This document shows positions 13,301 through 23,292 of a stretch of 64,000 bases of DNA, piece after piece. The notes under the pieces were generated by a model. The model was given only the letters and a program-made list of their open reading frames with translations, made no database searches and was not told the origin of the DNA. A program made the position numbers and the translations under genes. This DNA is from Pomphorhynchus laevis (taxonomy: Eukaryota; Acanthocephala; Palaeacanthocephala; Echinorhynchida; Pomphorhynchidae), in the NCBI GenBank assembly GCA_012934845.2, contig WNNJ02002887.1:1-64000 (forward strand), given 5' to 3'. Numbering within the stretch: the first letter of the stretch is position 1; each line of letters starts with the position of its first letter.

Positions 13301-14112
13301 AATTCTTTGGACTACGAGAGCGACAAACGTTTGCAAAATGACCGCTTTTAACACATGAATGGCAAGTTGGATTCCGAGCTGGACAATTTAATCGAAGATG
13401 GTACGATCCACCACAAAATATACAACGTTTTTGACTTTGAGAGAAGCGTGTTAGTTTATTTGTTTTTAGTGCAGCGAGAGTATCAAATTGTTCATTATCT
13501 TCACATGATTTATCAACCAGACTGACCTAAGTAAATGCGAGACTTGATGTTTCTGCGGATGATATCATCGCGGCATGTTGTTGAGCTGCTTCGAGTGATT
13601 TGGCAATCGTCACTAGTTCGTCAAGATCAGTTACTCGAGATTCAAGGAGACGTTGTCTAATGTAACTATTGTGAAGTCCTTGAATAAAATAATCTGTAAT
13701 ATTTGCTTTACGATTTGAAGAAGCATCCACAGGCTGAAAATCGCATAGATTAGCGAAATCGCCAAGCATTCGGAGATACTGATCTAAAGTCATTGCCGGT
13801 TCTTGTCGGCAAGCATGAAGTTGGTAACGTGCGAATAGAATATTTACAGGCTTTATGAATTCTCTATTTAAGATATTTACAGCCTCTTCATATGAAGTAC
13901 ACGCTTTGATTAATCCGAATAATTTCGTCGAGATGAGATTGACAAGTAATGGTAGCTTAGATTCGTCATTGAGTCCTGATTGTAGAGCAATAAAACTGTC
14001 AAGGCGTCGCTTCCATCCACTCTTCTTGAGAATTAGGACTGTCGATAGTTATATTTAATATTGAAGGCATCAATAGTTTCTCCATCTCGATGAACCAATA
14101 CTATTAAATAAA
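10371..14112 (-). mobile_element. Ty3/gypsy LTR retrotransposon fossil, internal region
   Basis: Minus-strand element with parts in normal gypsy order, 5' to 3': gag (about 13860-13500), zinc knuckle (about 13440-13320), retropepsin-like region (about 13230-12780), reverse transcriptase (about 12640-11940), RNase H region (about 11940-11690), integrase zinc-binding and core region (about 11676-11000), and a C-terminal tail to about 10372. It is a broken fossil with roughly ten or so breaks. Moderately old, since many blocks are still readable. Confidence 0.85.
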
Positions 14113-14167
14113 CTGTAATAAATAAGCAAGGTTAGAACGGCTTTATTCAATAATATCTATAAATAAA
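14113..14167 (-). repeat. LTR fragment
   Basis: Matches about 55 bp of the LTR at 10273-10330 in the same orientation. It probably represents what is left of the 5' LTR of the minus-strand fossil. Confidence 0.5.
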
Positions 14168-15717
14168 CATCGTGAGGAACACAATAAACGGTATCAAAAA
14201 TTTTGTGAAGTTGCAAAGAGAGTGAATCTCACGTTAGCCAAGGAGAAAACAAAATATGGCCAAAACATGTTGAATTTCTTGGGCTATCAACTATCAAAAG
14301 GTACTATTAAACCGGATCCCAATCGTGTCAAACCACGTAACATTGATGATTCACGAAGACAGAACAGCTGCTTACATGGATGGTTAGGCAACCGCAGCGA
14401 CATCCACACTAGTGTAAGATCTGCAATCAACAGATTTCATTCAATAGATCTTATACCCAACGTCTCTAGTCTAACTGGATAAGGAATGGAGCGAGTTGCC
14501 GGAACCAAGTGCGTGGCTCTTCTCAAAATGTTGTCGAATTCACTCAATTCTGATTTCAGTTGAGGGTGTGTCGCGTGAGATGTAAAGAGCATATGTGATT
14601 TTAAGAGACTCGAATATACAATGCGTAAAGCCTTTGGCTCAAATCGTCTAACATTTCAATGAAGAAATCCTAAAATTCTACGGCATTTTGCAATAATCGC
14701 AGAAGAATGAAGACGAGATTTTAAATTGGAGGAGATAACAACACCTAGATCAGTAAAGTGATTTACTGATTCGATAACTGTTGAGCTGAATTGATAAGAA
14801 GGGGAAGGTAATCGGGATTGACCAATTCTCATATGTCGACATTTACTAACATTGATTACTAAGCCGTGTGATGAACACCAACTACTAACTTTATCCAAAT
14901 CTGATTGTAGTAGGGGAGAGCTAGAACAACCACGAAATAAAGGGCACCACAGTTTCATGTCATCGGCGTATAATAGGCACTGGCATGTAACATTTTCAGC
15001 GATTTCGTTGATGTAGATATTAAACAAAGTGGGACTAAGGATACAGCCTTGTGAAACACCTTGAGTGAGATAAAACCATTCAGAAAGAGACTCACCAACT
15101 CGCACAGCAAAGGAACTTCTACTCAAGAATTCACGTATCCAGAGACAAACGTGCTTTGAGAATCCGTAATTTCCAAGTTTCCGCAGTAAAATTGGATGAA
15201 CGACCCGATCAAAAGCTTTGGACAAATCAAGAAAGACGACGACAACATGTTGAATTTCTTAGGCTATCAACTATCAAAAGGTACTATTAAACCGGATCCC
15301 AATCGTGTCAAACCACTTATCAATTTTCCGATTCCTACAGATAGAAAATTTATGCAGCGTCTAACGGATCTCCTTGCATATTATTCTTAATGGATACCTT
15401 CGTTTTCGCGAAAAATTAGACCTTTGCTCGATTTGATACATATCCGCCTTCAAGTGATGTTAACAAAGCTATTGATGACTTGAAGAATGAAATTTCTGAG
15501 GCAACTCTAACAGCGTATACTCACGATCTTCCTTTGACCGTAGAGACTGATGCATCATATTCGTCGATAGGTGCCGTTCTGAGCCTAGCATCAAAGCTGA
15601 TTGCGTTTTTTCACAAACCCTACCAAAAACTGCGTTACATCAAAACGGCTTTATTCAATAATATCTATAAATAAAGTTATACAAAAGGTACAATCTGATC
15701 ATTTCATATCGTAACAT
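14168..15717 (+). mobile_element. Second Ty3/gypsy fossil copy, plus strand, split by a LINE
   Basis: Plus-strand pieces of the same family as the neighbouring minus-strand fossil: an RT block at 14168-14335, an RT/RNase H block at 15244-15640 and an LTR piece at about 15645-15717. The two fossils form a large inverted arrangement. Broken, with large parts missing. Confidence 0.7.
14336..15243 (-). mobile_element. LINE fragment inserted in the gypsy fossil
   Basis: Minus-strand RT of a non-LTR element. The 189-residue frame at 14656-15225 contains AFDRVVHPILL (block A region), GVSQGCILSPTLFNIYIN (block B), LLYADDMKLW (catalytic YADD) and a thumb region. C-terminal coding similarity continues to about 14338. 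It is 5'-truncated in the RT. It is flanked by a 73-bp direct repeat of the host sequence (14263-14335 and 15244-15316, one mismatch). RTE/CR1-like by RT style; clade unresolved. Confidence 0.8.
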
Positions 15718-16482
15718 TTGTTAGCTATCAAAACTTTCTGGTAATACGTAATTATTCAAATTTTTAGTTCATTAAATTGTTCAAATGAAGTATATTTGTT
15801 TTAACTGAGGCATTATATTAACCGCATTAAAGTTTTGATGAAAACTTTAACCAAGTTTGATAAAACTTTATTGGTTAAAGATAGCAGTTTTGTTATTTGG
15901 TTAAGAAAATCTTTATTATTATAGTTTTGTTAGTTTACAGGCAGTTTATAAAGTCATTGAAGCTCACGATAAAAGAACAAAGTAGTGATACCTACGATAT
16001 TGGCATTTCACCGAGATTAAATCTAATTTTGAATAAACGTTAACAGCATTTCTTTTGCTTAGAATATTATATCAATTCGTTAAGAAATATGTAATTATGT
16101 TCGTTTTTATATAACAGTTGTTATTAAAATATAAAATATTCATTTTTATTCAGTATTTTTTATTTTAAATTTCTCGTTAAGTTTAAATTTATAGTTAATC
16201 ACATTATCAATTCGTAATAAATTATAAATATCTTATTAATTTTAATAATGAATTATATAAACTATCATAAATAAACGGGATTTTTTCTCATTTTAAATTC
16301 GAATATTTAATATTGAATATTTTATATTAAATATAAAATATTTTATATTTTATATTGGAATATTTCATAATGGTTCGTACAATATGAAATGTATAGGATT
16401 GTGCGGAATATTGCTTCTGTATTCAGTTATTTTAACTTAGAGCTTTTAATTCGATAACGTACGAATTCACTTTTTACTCTAG
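15718..16482. other. AT-rich upstream region of RFC1
   Basis: Very AT-rich, no frame of interest. Directly before the RFC1 start codon is CTTTTTACTCTAG, which looks like a 3' splice site, so a 5'-UTR intron or trans-splice acceptor is possible. Confidence 0.4.
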
Positions 16483-18546
16483 ATGGATATACGAAATTAC
16501 TTTGGAAAAAAGACAAGATGTCTAAGTAAAACTCAAAAGCTGAACGAATCAGATGATGATTTTAAACCTGTTAAAAGGCCAAGACGTCTTGTCAGAATAT
16601 CTTCATCGTCTTCATCTGATAGTACAACCGATCATTCTGAAATAATGACATATGTTAAAAACGATAAGCACAAATCTAAATCATCAAAACCATATGCGTT
16701 AAGTAAGGAAAGCAATGTTTCCACACCGGCAAAGCAAATGCGAAAGCTTACAGTGAAAGACGAAAGTAGCAATGTTGAAATTCAACCGATAATTGAGGAA
16801 AGTAAGCAGAACAAAATGCTTAAAATACCAAAATCATCACCTAAACACAAGAAACTCAACGAGTCTACACAAGAAAGTTATTTAGTAAAGCAAGCTGTGA
16901 AGAATGAAAATATTGAATCAAATATCGATGATAGAAGATTATGGGTTGATAAATATCGGCCTATGTCTGTTAGTAAAATTATCGGTCAACAAGGACAGAA
17001 AAGTCCACTTTCAAAGCTACTTGCTTGGCTTGAGTGCTGGAAAAAACCAAAACACGATGTTGAAGGTCGGCAGTTTAAATCTGTCTTGATATCTGGACCT
17101 CCAGGTATTGGAAAAACCACAACTGCTCATCTTGCTTGTCAGCATTTAGGGTTTAGTATTTCAGATTTAAATTCGTCAGATACTCGATCGAAGAATACTT
17201 TACAACTAGAGCTTTCAAGTGCTACATCATCGTTTGCAGTTGTCCAGGGCCAATCTCAAGTCAAATCATCTTGTATTATTATGGATGAAGTTGATGGTAT
17301 GGCTGGTAATGAGGATCGCGGGGGTATTCAAGAACTAATCTCAATTATTAAATCAACAAAGATACCAATTATTTGCATTTGTAATGATCGTCAACACACT
17401 AAAATACGGTCACTTGCTAATCATTGCTTTGATCTTAGATTTCAACGACTTCGAAAGGAGCAAATACGAGCTTGCTTACTTAGTATATTAAGCAAGGAAA
17501 AGCGTAAAATCGACAATATTTTACTCGATCAATTAATCGATGGCTGTAATGGAGATCTAAGACAAGCTATTCATTCTTTGCATATGCTACTTTCTTCTGC
17601 AAATGCAATAAATATGGATGCATGTTCAGCGAAAGAAACCCTATCGATGAGTGCTTTTGATCTTTGTCGCCAAATATTTTTACCTAATATGAATGATAAT
17701 CCACTTAAGATTACTGATAGAATGGATATGTTTTTTCATGATTATAATTTGATACCGCTTTTTGTTCAAGAAAATTACCCTCGTGTGTCCAGTGAAAAGG
17801 GTAAAAATAAACTGACAGCATGTTTAGCCGAATGTGCAGCATATATCGCTTTAGCTGATATCATGAGCAATTCGATGCGATCGTTGAATAACTGGACCTT
17901 ACTTCGTACCGTGGCTATGTTTTCATCCGCTATTCCATGCCATCTTAAGCAAGGTTACATGAGTGGAATTATCAATTTTCCAGCTTGGCTTGGTAAGCAA
18001 AGCAAACAAAATAGGATAAAGCGTCAACTAGAAGATACACATAGCCATTACCGTATTAAGCAGACGATAAACAAAACAGAATTTCGATTATTCGCCGCTT
18101 ATCCACTAATGCAGATGATATACAAGCCAGTTGCTTCTCATGGGGCAGACGGCCTTAAGAGATCTTGTGCTCTTGCACAGTCGGCGTATTTGCAGAAACA
18201 AGACCTAGATAACATTGCTGAGATATGTTTTGATTTTAAAATCCCACTTGATAGTAAGCTGAAGGCGGCGTTTACTAAGTGTATGAAACAAACTCACGTC
18301 CTGTACCCTTATCAGTTGCGAGATCGCGGTAAATTACCGGCCATTAAGGAAAATCTAGACTTTATGGACGGCTCTGATACAGCTCAAAGTGAAAATAGCT
18401 CTGGCGACGAAGATTCAGAATTTGTTAAAAATAAAGTAATTAAGCGACGTGAAGTAACCAAAAATAATAAAGGCGCAAAAGTGTCTCCATCTGAACGTCC
18501 TCAAAAAGGAAGACGTCCAACCAAACCTAAAAAGAATAAAATTTAA
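16483..18546 (+). CDS. RFC1: Replication factor C subunit 1, BRCT-less, single exon
   Basis: Large subunit of the RFC clamp loader, which opens PCNA and loads it on primed DNA in the nucleus. The product is 687 residues with the canonical N-terminus MDIRNYFG. Residues 10-150 are Ser/Lys-rich and look disordered. The AAA+ module starts at LWVDKYRP (153-160). Walker A is GPPGIGKT (205-212), Walker B is IIMDEVDG (265-272), sensor 1 is CNDR (300-303) and a box-VIII-like GDLRQAIH is at 357-364. Residues 380-610 match the RFC1-specific C-terminal domain (FFHDYNLIPLFVQENY, FPAWLGK). The tail is Lys-rich. Animal RFC1 proteins are usually about 1000 residues or more and carry a BRCT domain before the AAA+ module; here there is no room for one. 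No introns interrupt the frame, unlike ATG8 in this window. Identity is certain; a retrogene origin cannot be excluded. Confidence 0.97.
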   Translation: MDIRNYFGKKTRCLSKTQKLNESDDDFKPVKRPRRLVRISSSSSSDSTTDHSEIMTYVKNDKHKSKSSKPYALSKESNVSTPAKQMRKLTVKDESSNVEIQPIIEESKQNKMLKIPKSSPKHKKLNESTQESYLVKQAVKNENIESNIDDRRLWVDKYRPMSVSKIIGQQGQKSPLSKLLAWLECWKKPKHDVEGRQFKSVLISGPPGIGKTTTAHLACQHLGFSISDLNSSDTRSKNTLQLELSSATSSFAVVQGQSQVKSSCIIMDEVDGMAGNEDRGGIQELISIIKSTKIPIICICNDRQHTKIRSLANHCFDLRFQRLRKEQIRACLLSILSKEKRKIDNILLDQLIDGCNGDLRQAIHSLHMLLSSANAINMDACSAKETLSMSAFDLCRQIFLPNMNDNPLKITDRMDMFFHDYNLIPLFVQENYPRVSSEKGKNKLTACLAECAAYIALADIMSNSMRSLNNWTLLRTVAMFSSAIPCHLKQGYMSGIINFPAWLGKQSKQNRIKRQLEDTHSHYRIKQTINKTEFRLFAAYPLMQMIYKPVASHGADGLKRSCALAQSAYLQKQDLDNIAEICFDFKIPLDSKLKAAFTKCMKQTHVLYPYQLRDRGKLPAIKENLDFMDGSDTAQSENSSGDEDSEFVKNKVIKRREVTKNNKGAKVSPSERPQKGRRPTKPKKNKI

Positions 18547-20344
18547 ATTTACGAATGTAGACTTTTGTAATTAGATTTTTGTTGGTATAAAATTCTGTAA
18601 TTAATACCCTTTTTCTTTAGACAACTTGTATCTTTGTCAATACAGCTGGCTAATTTACAGAGATTTGTTTTCTGTCCTTTTTAAAACGCCTAACTTGAAT
18701 TTTATTGATTACGCAACTTTAGATTTTCAGTAAACTTAATGCTTGTAACGTGTTTTGTTTTAAAGTTTTGAGAAGAAAGTGTATCTTAACTAGCGTTTAT
18801 GTGAAATTTAGCTTTTTACATCTTGTTCATAATTATTTTCTGCGAGTTATAACACCTAAGTTGTTAATGCAAATGAAGTTCTGAGTTATGTTTATTCAAT
18901 GACATTACATCAGTATTCTAAATATACCACAATTTTAAAAAATGTAAATTCTGTATTTAGGGTAAAAGGGAAACCTGTGTGTGACGTATTTATTCGAAAC
19001 ATCTATATTACAATATTTCAACTTTTAGAAGTGATTTCGAATTATATATTGCAGTATGTGTTAAAATACACCCGTCGCTCTCAAGTCAATATTTTTAACG
19101 TTTAATTTTATTCATTCAAGTTAATTAGATAGCTACGGATCTTTTTGGATTATGTCTTAATTGCACATTGTGGTTATCTATTGTAAAAATTTATCATATC
19201 ATATTTGCCGCTAAATAAAATCAAAGTATAAAACGATTAATTACACAATTAACATTCTTATTTTGTCATAATTTCATATTATAAAATATTAATTTGCTAT
19301 ATTAATTTTAATATTAAATATTACAATATTAATATAATTTCATATTAGTAATTACATTGAATATGTTTGGTTTGCAATCCAAAATTTGTTCGGTATAATT
19401 TAAAATCAATAGTTCTTTACTTAACTATCATAATGCTGTCAATATATAAATTTAGTAAGTCTACTTATTTCAACCACAATAACTTCTAAATTAATAATTT
19501 TCGCAAATAAATTTACTGCTCCATGCTTTAATTAGTAATTTACGGATTTGCATTACAAATCAAGACCGATTACATAATGATTTCTTATTACTACCAGATA
19601 TATTCAAATATATCAACATATTGCGATAGTATCAACAGCAGTCTTATAGGGTTATTTCATAGAAAGCATCTTTAATGTAATTTTTAAGTTGTGCTTTTGA
19701 TTTGCACCTGTTTCTGGTTACCAAACTTTTCCATTTACTTAATAAGTTCACAATTGGATTAAGAAATTGACATAGAAGAAGAGTGTTGGCAACGAATCCA
19801 GATAAATCTAAACTGCGATAACGTTGAATCCTTACATTATTAAGAATGATAACAGGATTTATTATTCTGGTTAAATCACATGCAGCTTTTAATTTATTCA
19901 AACAATTTTGAAAAATTTATCCTGTAACAGCTTTTTATACACTTTGTGATAGAGAAGCTTATTTTTAGGCATTACCGCAACAGAAGAAATATTTTTGCTA
20001 ATGGAACTGTTGTTGCTCTTATTCCTACTCGCGTAAGTAAGTAGTAATTAGTAAGTCTATATATTTCAACAAAAACGAAGTCAATATAAATTTACTGCAC
20101 CAAACTTTTATTAGTGATTTACGGATGGGCGTTACAAATAAAGATCGATTACATGATCACTTGTTGTTACTGGCAGAAGAAGATCCTGCACATGGGATTA
20201 ATTAATATCCAAATTCTAAATCAATAATTTTCGCCGTCAATCAATGTATATGCAAGCAATCAAATATCCTCAGGTAACATCAGATTTCTTTCGATTATAA
20301 GTATACATAGTAGCAGACAAAACTGATTTTTATATCGGTATTTT
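18547..20344. other. AT-rich region downstream of RFC1, with repeat pieces
   Basis: No gene recognised. A possible polyadenylation signal AATAAA is at about 19214. Two related blocks of about 140 bp are at 19456-19602 and 20050-20180 (both contain GATTTACGGAT-like words and ATTACAAAT), a diverged direct duplication of unknown nature. A separate dispersed repeat lies at 18995-19200. Confidence 0.45.
18995..19200 (+). repeat. Dispersed repeat shared with 23091-23292
   Basis: About 200 bp that recur at 23091-23292 with over 90 percent identity by eye. Both contain TAAAATACACCCGTCGCTCT. A shorter third piece is at about 24466-24510. Confidence 0.8.
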
Positions 20345-20532
20345 AAAATATTTAAATATATAACGATAATATATATACTTATATATAGTAAATATGTAGT
20401 ATAAAGTTTATATATATTGTATATATAAATATATCAATAAATATATAGTATATATTTATACATAAAGTTTATATATAGCTTAGTATATATTTATATATTT
20501 AGTATATATTTTATATATAAAGTATATATTTA
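20345..20532. repeat. AT-rich simple repeat (TATATATTTA / ATATAG type)
   Basis: Irregular low-complexity tandem repeat of TATATA-rich words. Confidence 0.8.
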
Positions 20533-20533
20533 G

Positions 20534-21912
20534 TACACCGTTTTGTATAAATGCCGTATTTAGTAATAAATCCTAGACCGTAGTCTACTCAGCACATCCG
20601 TGCACTACTATTATACATGCCGTATCCATTAAGGATCCAACGAGTGCAGCGACAATTCAGCAACAACCTCTGACTAAGTGTTTAAGGATGGTCCGCACAG
20701 CAATTCGATCTGGTAAAAAGCGTAAGCCTCAGACAAATTGGAAATGTTTCGGAAACGCCTTTATTCACAATGTCACACAGTCAACCGAAACGATCAGTGA
20801 GTACTTCATTCTACTGATAAGTGTCGCCGGGTACTCATTGGTCGTCTAAAAGTGACATGTTGAGTGAAAGTGGTGAATCGAAATTCAGTCTATCAAGCAA
20901 CACAATTTAGTATAAATGCCGTATTTCTTAAGAAATTCTGAACCGTTGTCTACTCAGCACATCCGTGCACTACTATTATACATGCCGTATCCATTAAGGA
21001 TCCAACGAGTGCAGCGACAATTCATCAACAACCTCTGTCTAGTGTTTAAGGATAGTCTGCACATCAATTCGATATGGTAAAGAGCGTAAGCCTCAGACAA
21101 TTTAGCAAAGTGTCGGAAACGCCTTTATTCACAATGTCACACAGGCAACTGAAACGATCAGTGAGTACTCTATTCTACTGATGAGTGTTGCCGGGTACTT
21201 ATTGGTCGTCTAGAAGTGACATGGTGACTGAAAGTCGTGAATCAAAGTCCAGTTTAACAAACAACACCATTTTGTATAAATGCCGTATTTCGAAATAACT
21301 CCTGGACTGTTGTCTACTTAGCACATCCGTGCACTACTATTATACATGGTGTATCTATTAAGGATCCAACGAGTGCAGCGACAATTCAGCAACAACCTCT
21401 GCATAGTGTTTAAAGATGGTCCGCACAGCAATTCGATCTGGTAAAGAACGTAAGCCTCAGACAATTTAACAGTGTCGGAAACGCCTTTATTCACAATGTT
21501 ACACAGGAAACCGAAACGATCAGTGAGTACTTCATTGTACTGATAAGTGTCGCCGGGTACTCATTGGTCGTCAAAAAATGACATGATGACTGAAAGTCGT
21601 GAATCGAAATTCAGTCTATCAAGCAACACAATTTAGTATAAATGCTTTATTTCGTAATAAATCCTAGACCGTTGTCTACTCAGCACATCCGTGCAACAAT
21701 GTCACACAGACAACCGAAACGACCAGTGAGTACTTTATTATTCTGATGAGTGTTGCCGGGTACTAATTGGTCGTCTATAGGTGATATGGTGACTGAAAGT
21801 CATGATTCAAGGTCCATTCTAACACGAAACACCATTTTGTATAGATGCCGTATTTTGAAAGAAATCCTGGACCGTTGTCTACTTAGCACATCTGTGCACT
21901 ACTATTATATAT
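20534..21912 (+). repeat. Tandem repeat array, unit about 365 bp
   Basis: Three near-full units and one shortened unit follow each other, marked by recurring ATAAATGCCGTATTT at about 20548, 20916 and 21280 and a variant at about 21641; a fifth partial unit starts at about 21845. Each unit contains the boxes CCGAAACG and CTGATGAGTG about 25 nt apart and a pairable 10-nt stem around them. Further copies are at 29340-30030. No ORF is conserved, so a structured RNA or non-autonomous element is likely; the family was not recognised. Confidence 0.8.
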
Positions 21913-22044
21913 AAACAAGAAAGGAAGTACCGCCGCCCGGGATCTTCAGAAGTTTAATAAATAAATTAGAAATTTGATTCAACCAGGACTGTCTATTATA
22001 CCTATCTGCCTCTTTCTATATATAGAGAATTTCATGCTTCATCA

Positions 22045-22093
22045 CTGCAAGACGGCATACCGTTTCGACTTTGAGAAGCCTCATCAGTTGTAG
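22045..22093 (-). ncRNA. Type I hammerhead ribozyme, copy 1
   Basis: Minus strand: stem I CTACAA with TTGCAG (one mismatch), core CTGATGA (22081-22087), stem II GGCTT with AAGTC (one GU), GAAA, stem III ACGG with CCGT, cleavage C complementary to 22051. All core residues are present. Confidence 0.85.
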
Positions 22094-22393
22094 CACATAC
22101 AATGAATACACATGAAAAACATACTATATATAGATTAATGCAGAAATAATTCACTATATGCTAATTGCATGACGTAGCTTTCGCTTTCAAAGTCAATACA
22201 ATGCAGTGAATTCTTATCAGTGTAATATACATCAGCGGAATCATGTATTGATCAATAAAATAAACAAGAAAGAAAGCAGCGCCGCCTGGGATATTCAGAA
22301 GATAAATAAATAAATTAGAGATGTGATTCAGCCAGGACTGTCTATTACACCCATCTGCCTCTTTCAATATATAGAGAATTGCATGCTTCATCA

Positions 22394-22442
22394 CTGCAAG
22401 ACGGCATACCGTTTCAGCTTTGAAAAGCCTCATCAGTTGCAG
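22394..22442 (-). ncRNA. Type I hammerhead ribozyme, copy 2
   Basis: Minus strand: stem I CTGCAA with TTGCAG (6 of 6), core CTGATGA (22430-22436), stem II GGCTT with AAGCT (outer GU), GAAA, stem III ACGG with CCGT, then cleavage C (complement of 22400). Confidence 0.88.
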
Positions 22443-22612
22443 CACATACAATGAATGTACATGAAAAACATACTATATATAGATTAAAGCAGAAAGAATT
22501 CACTATATGCTAATTGCATTACGTAGCTTTCGCTTTCGAAGTTAATACAATGCAGTGAATTCTTCTCAGTGTAATAGACATCAGCGGATCATGTATTGAT
22601 CAATAAAATAGT

Positions 22613-22770
22613 ATGTTTTTTATGTGTATTCATTGTATGTGCTGCAACTGATGAGGCTTCTCAAAGCCGAAACGGTATGCCGTCTTGCAGTGATGAAGCA
22701 TGCAATTCTCTATATATTGAAAGAGGCAGATAGGTGTAATAGACAGTCCTGGTTGAATCACATCTCTAAT
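22613..22770 (+). mobile_element. Inverted partial copy of the retrozyme-like unit
   Basis: Reverse complement of part of the 349-bp unit, joined directly to the end of the dimer, so a transcript of either strand would include a hammerhead. It ends near 22770 at an AT-rich palindrome. Confidence 0.75.
22642..22690 (+). ncRNA. Type I hammerhead ribozyme, copy 3 (best-paired)
   Basis: Stem I 22642-22647 (CTGCAA) with 22685-22690 (TTGCAG); core CTGATGA 22648-22654; stem II GGCTT 22655-22659 with AAGCC 22664-22668, loop CTCA; GAAA 22669-22672; stem III ACGG 22672-22675 with CCGT 22680-22683; cleavage after C22684. Every helix is fully Watson-Crick. Confidence 0.92.
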
Positions 22771-22774
22771 ATGT

Positions 22775-22826
22775 ATAATTATAATGTAATACTAGTTTGC
22801 TTACTAGTATCACATTATAATTATAT
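22775..22826. repeat. AT-rich palindrome
   Basis: Arms of about 23 bp (TATAATTATAATG and its complement, centred on ACTAGT words) separated by TTGCTT. Confidence 0.7.
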
Positions 22827-23031
22827 ATCATACTGTATTCATTCTAGTGGATCCTGGAGAACGGTCTCCGTATAGCACATTATATATAATGTTCTAGTAT
22901 ATAGCACATTATATATAATTACATATATATTACATTACATACCACATTACATTATATAACATATAATGTAATGTTACATCATATATATTACATTATATTA
23001 TATACCACATTATATACCACATATAGATATG

Positions 23032-23292
23032 AGCGACGGGCGTATTTTAAAATACACCCAGTGTATATAATACACCCATTATATTATACACCTAATATCG
23101 AAGCATCTATATTACAATATTTAACTTTTAGAAGTTGTTTCGAATTATATATTGCGGTATATGTTAAAATACACCCGTCGCTCTCAAGTCGATATTTTTA
23201 ACGTTTAATTTTATTCATTCAAGTTTATTAAAGAGCTACGAAGCTTTTTGGATTAGGTCTTAATCGCACATTGTGGTTATCTATTGTAAACA
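23032..23292. repeat. Inverted-repeat-flanked copy of dispersed repeat
   Basis: Starts with GAGCGACGGGCGTATTTTAA (23032) and has the near reverse complement at about 23165-23186, suggesting terminal inverted repeats of a small non-autonomous element. Positions 23091-23292 match 18995-19200. Confidence 0.55.

Larger units (their letters stand above)
21913..22612 (-). mobile_element. Retrozyme-like dimer, two 349-bp units with hammerheads
   Basis: Two head-to-tail units of 349 bp (unit starts at 21913 and 22262). Each carries one complete type I hammerhead on the minus strand, at 22045-22093 and 22394-22442. The predicted cleavage sites are exactly 349 nt apart, so cleavage of a minus-strand transcript would release a 349-nt monomer. 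Tandem small units with type I hammerheads and no ORF are the hallmark of animal retrozymes, which are copied as circular RNA by reverse transcriptases supplied in trans. Penelope-type RT sequence is present in the window, so a donor family exists. Assignment to retrozymes is an inference. Confidence 0.75.

Noticed and set aside
19644-19901. 85-residue minus-strand frame
   Set aside because: No recognisable similarity, AT-rich composition and it sits in a region of diverged non-coding duplications.
20534-21912. HDV-like ribozyme as an explanation for the A-B-A'-B' pairing
   Set aside because: The order of helices is similar, but there is no P4, no room for the catalytic J4/2 segment and no matching sequence motifs.
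22161-22875. Two frames with LQLMRLFKAETVCRLAVMKHA-like sequence on opposite strands
   Set aside because: They arise because the hammerhead-bearing unit is present in both orientations; the reading frame has no independent support.
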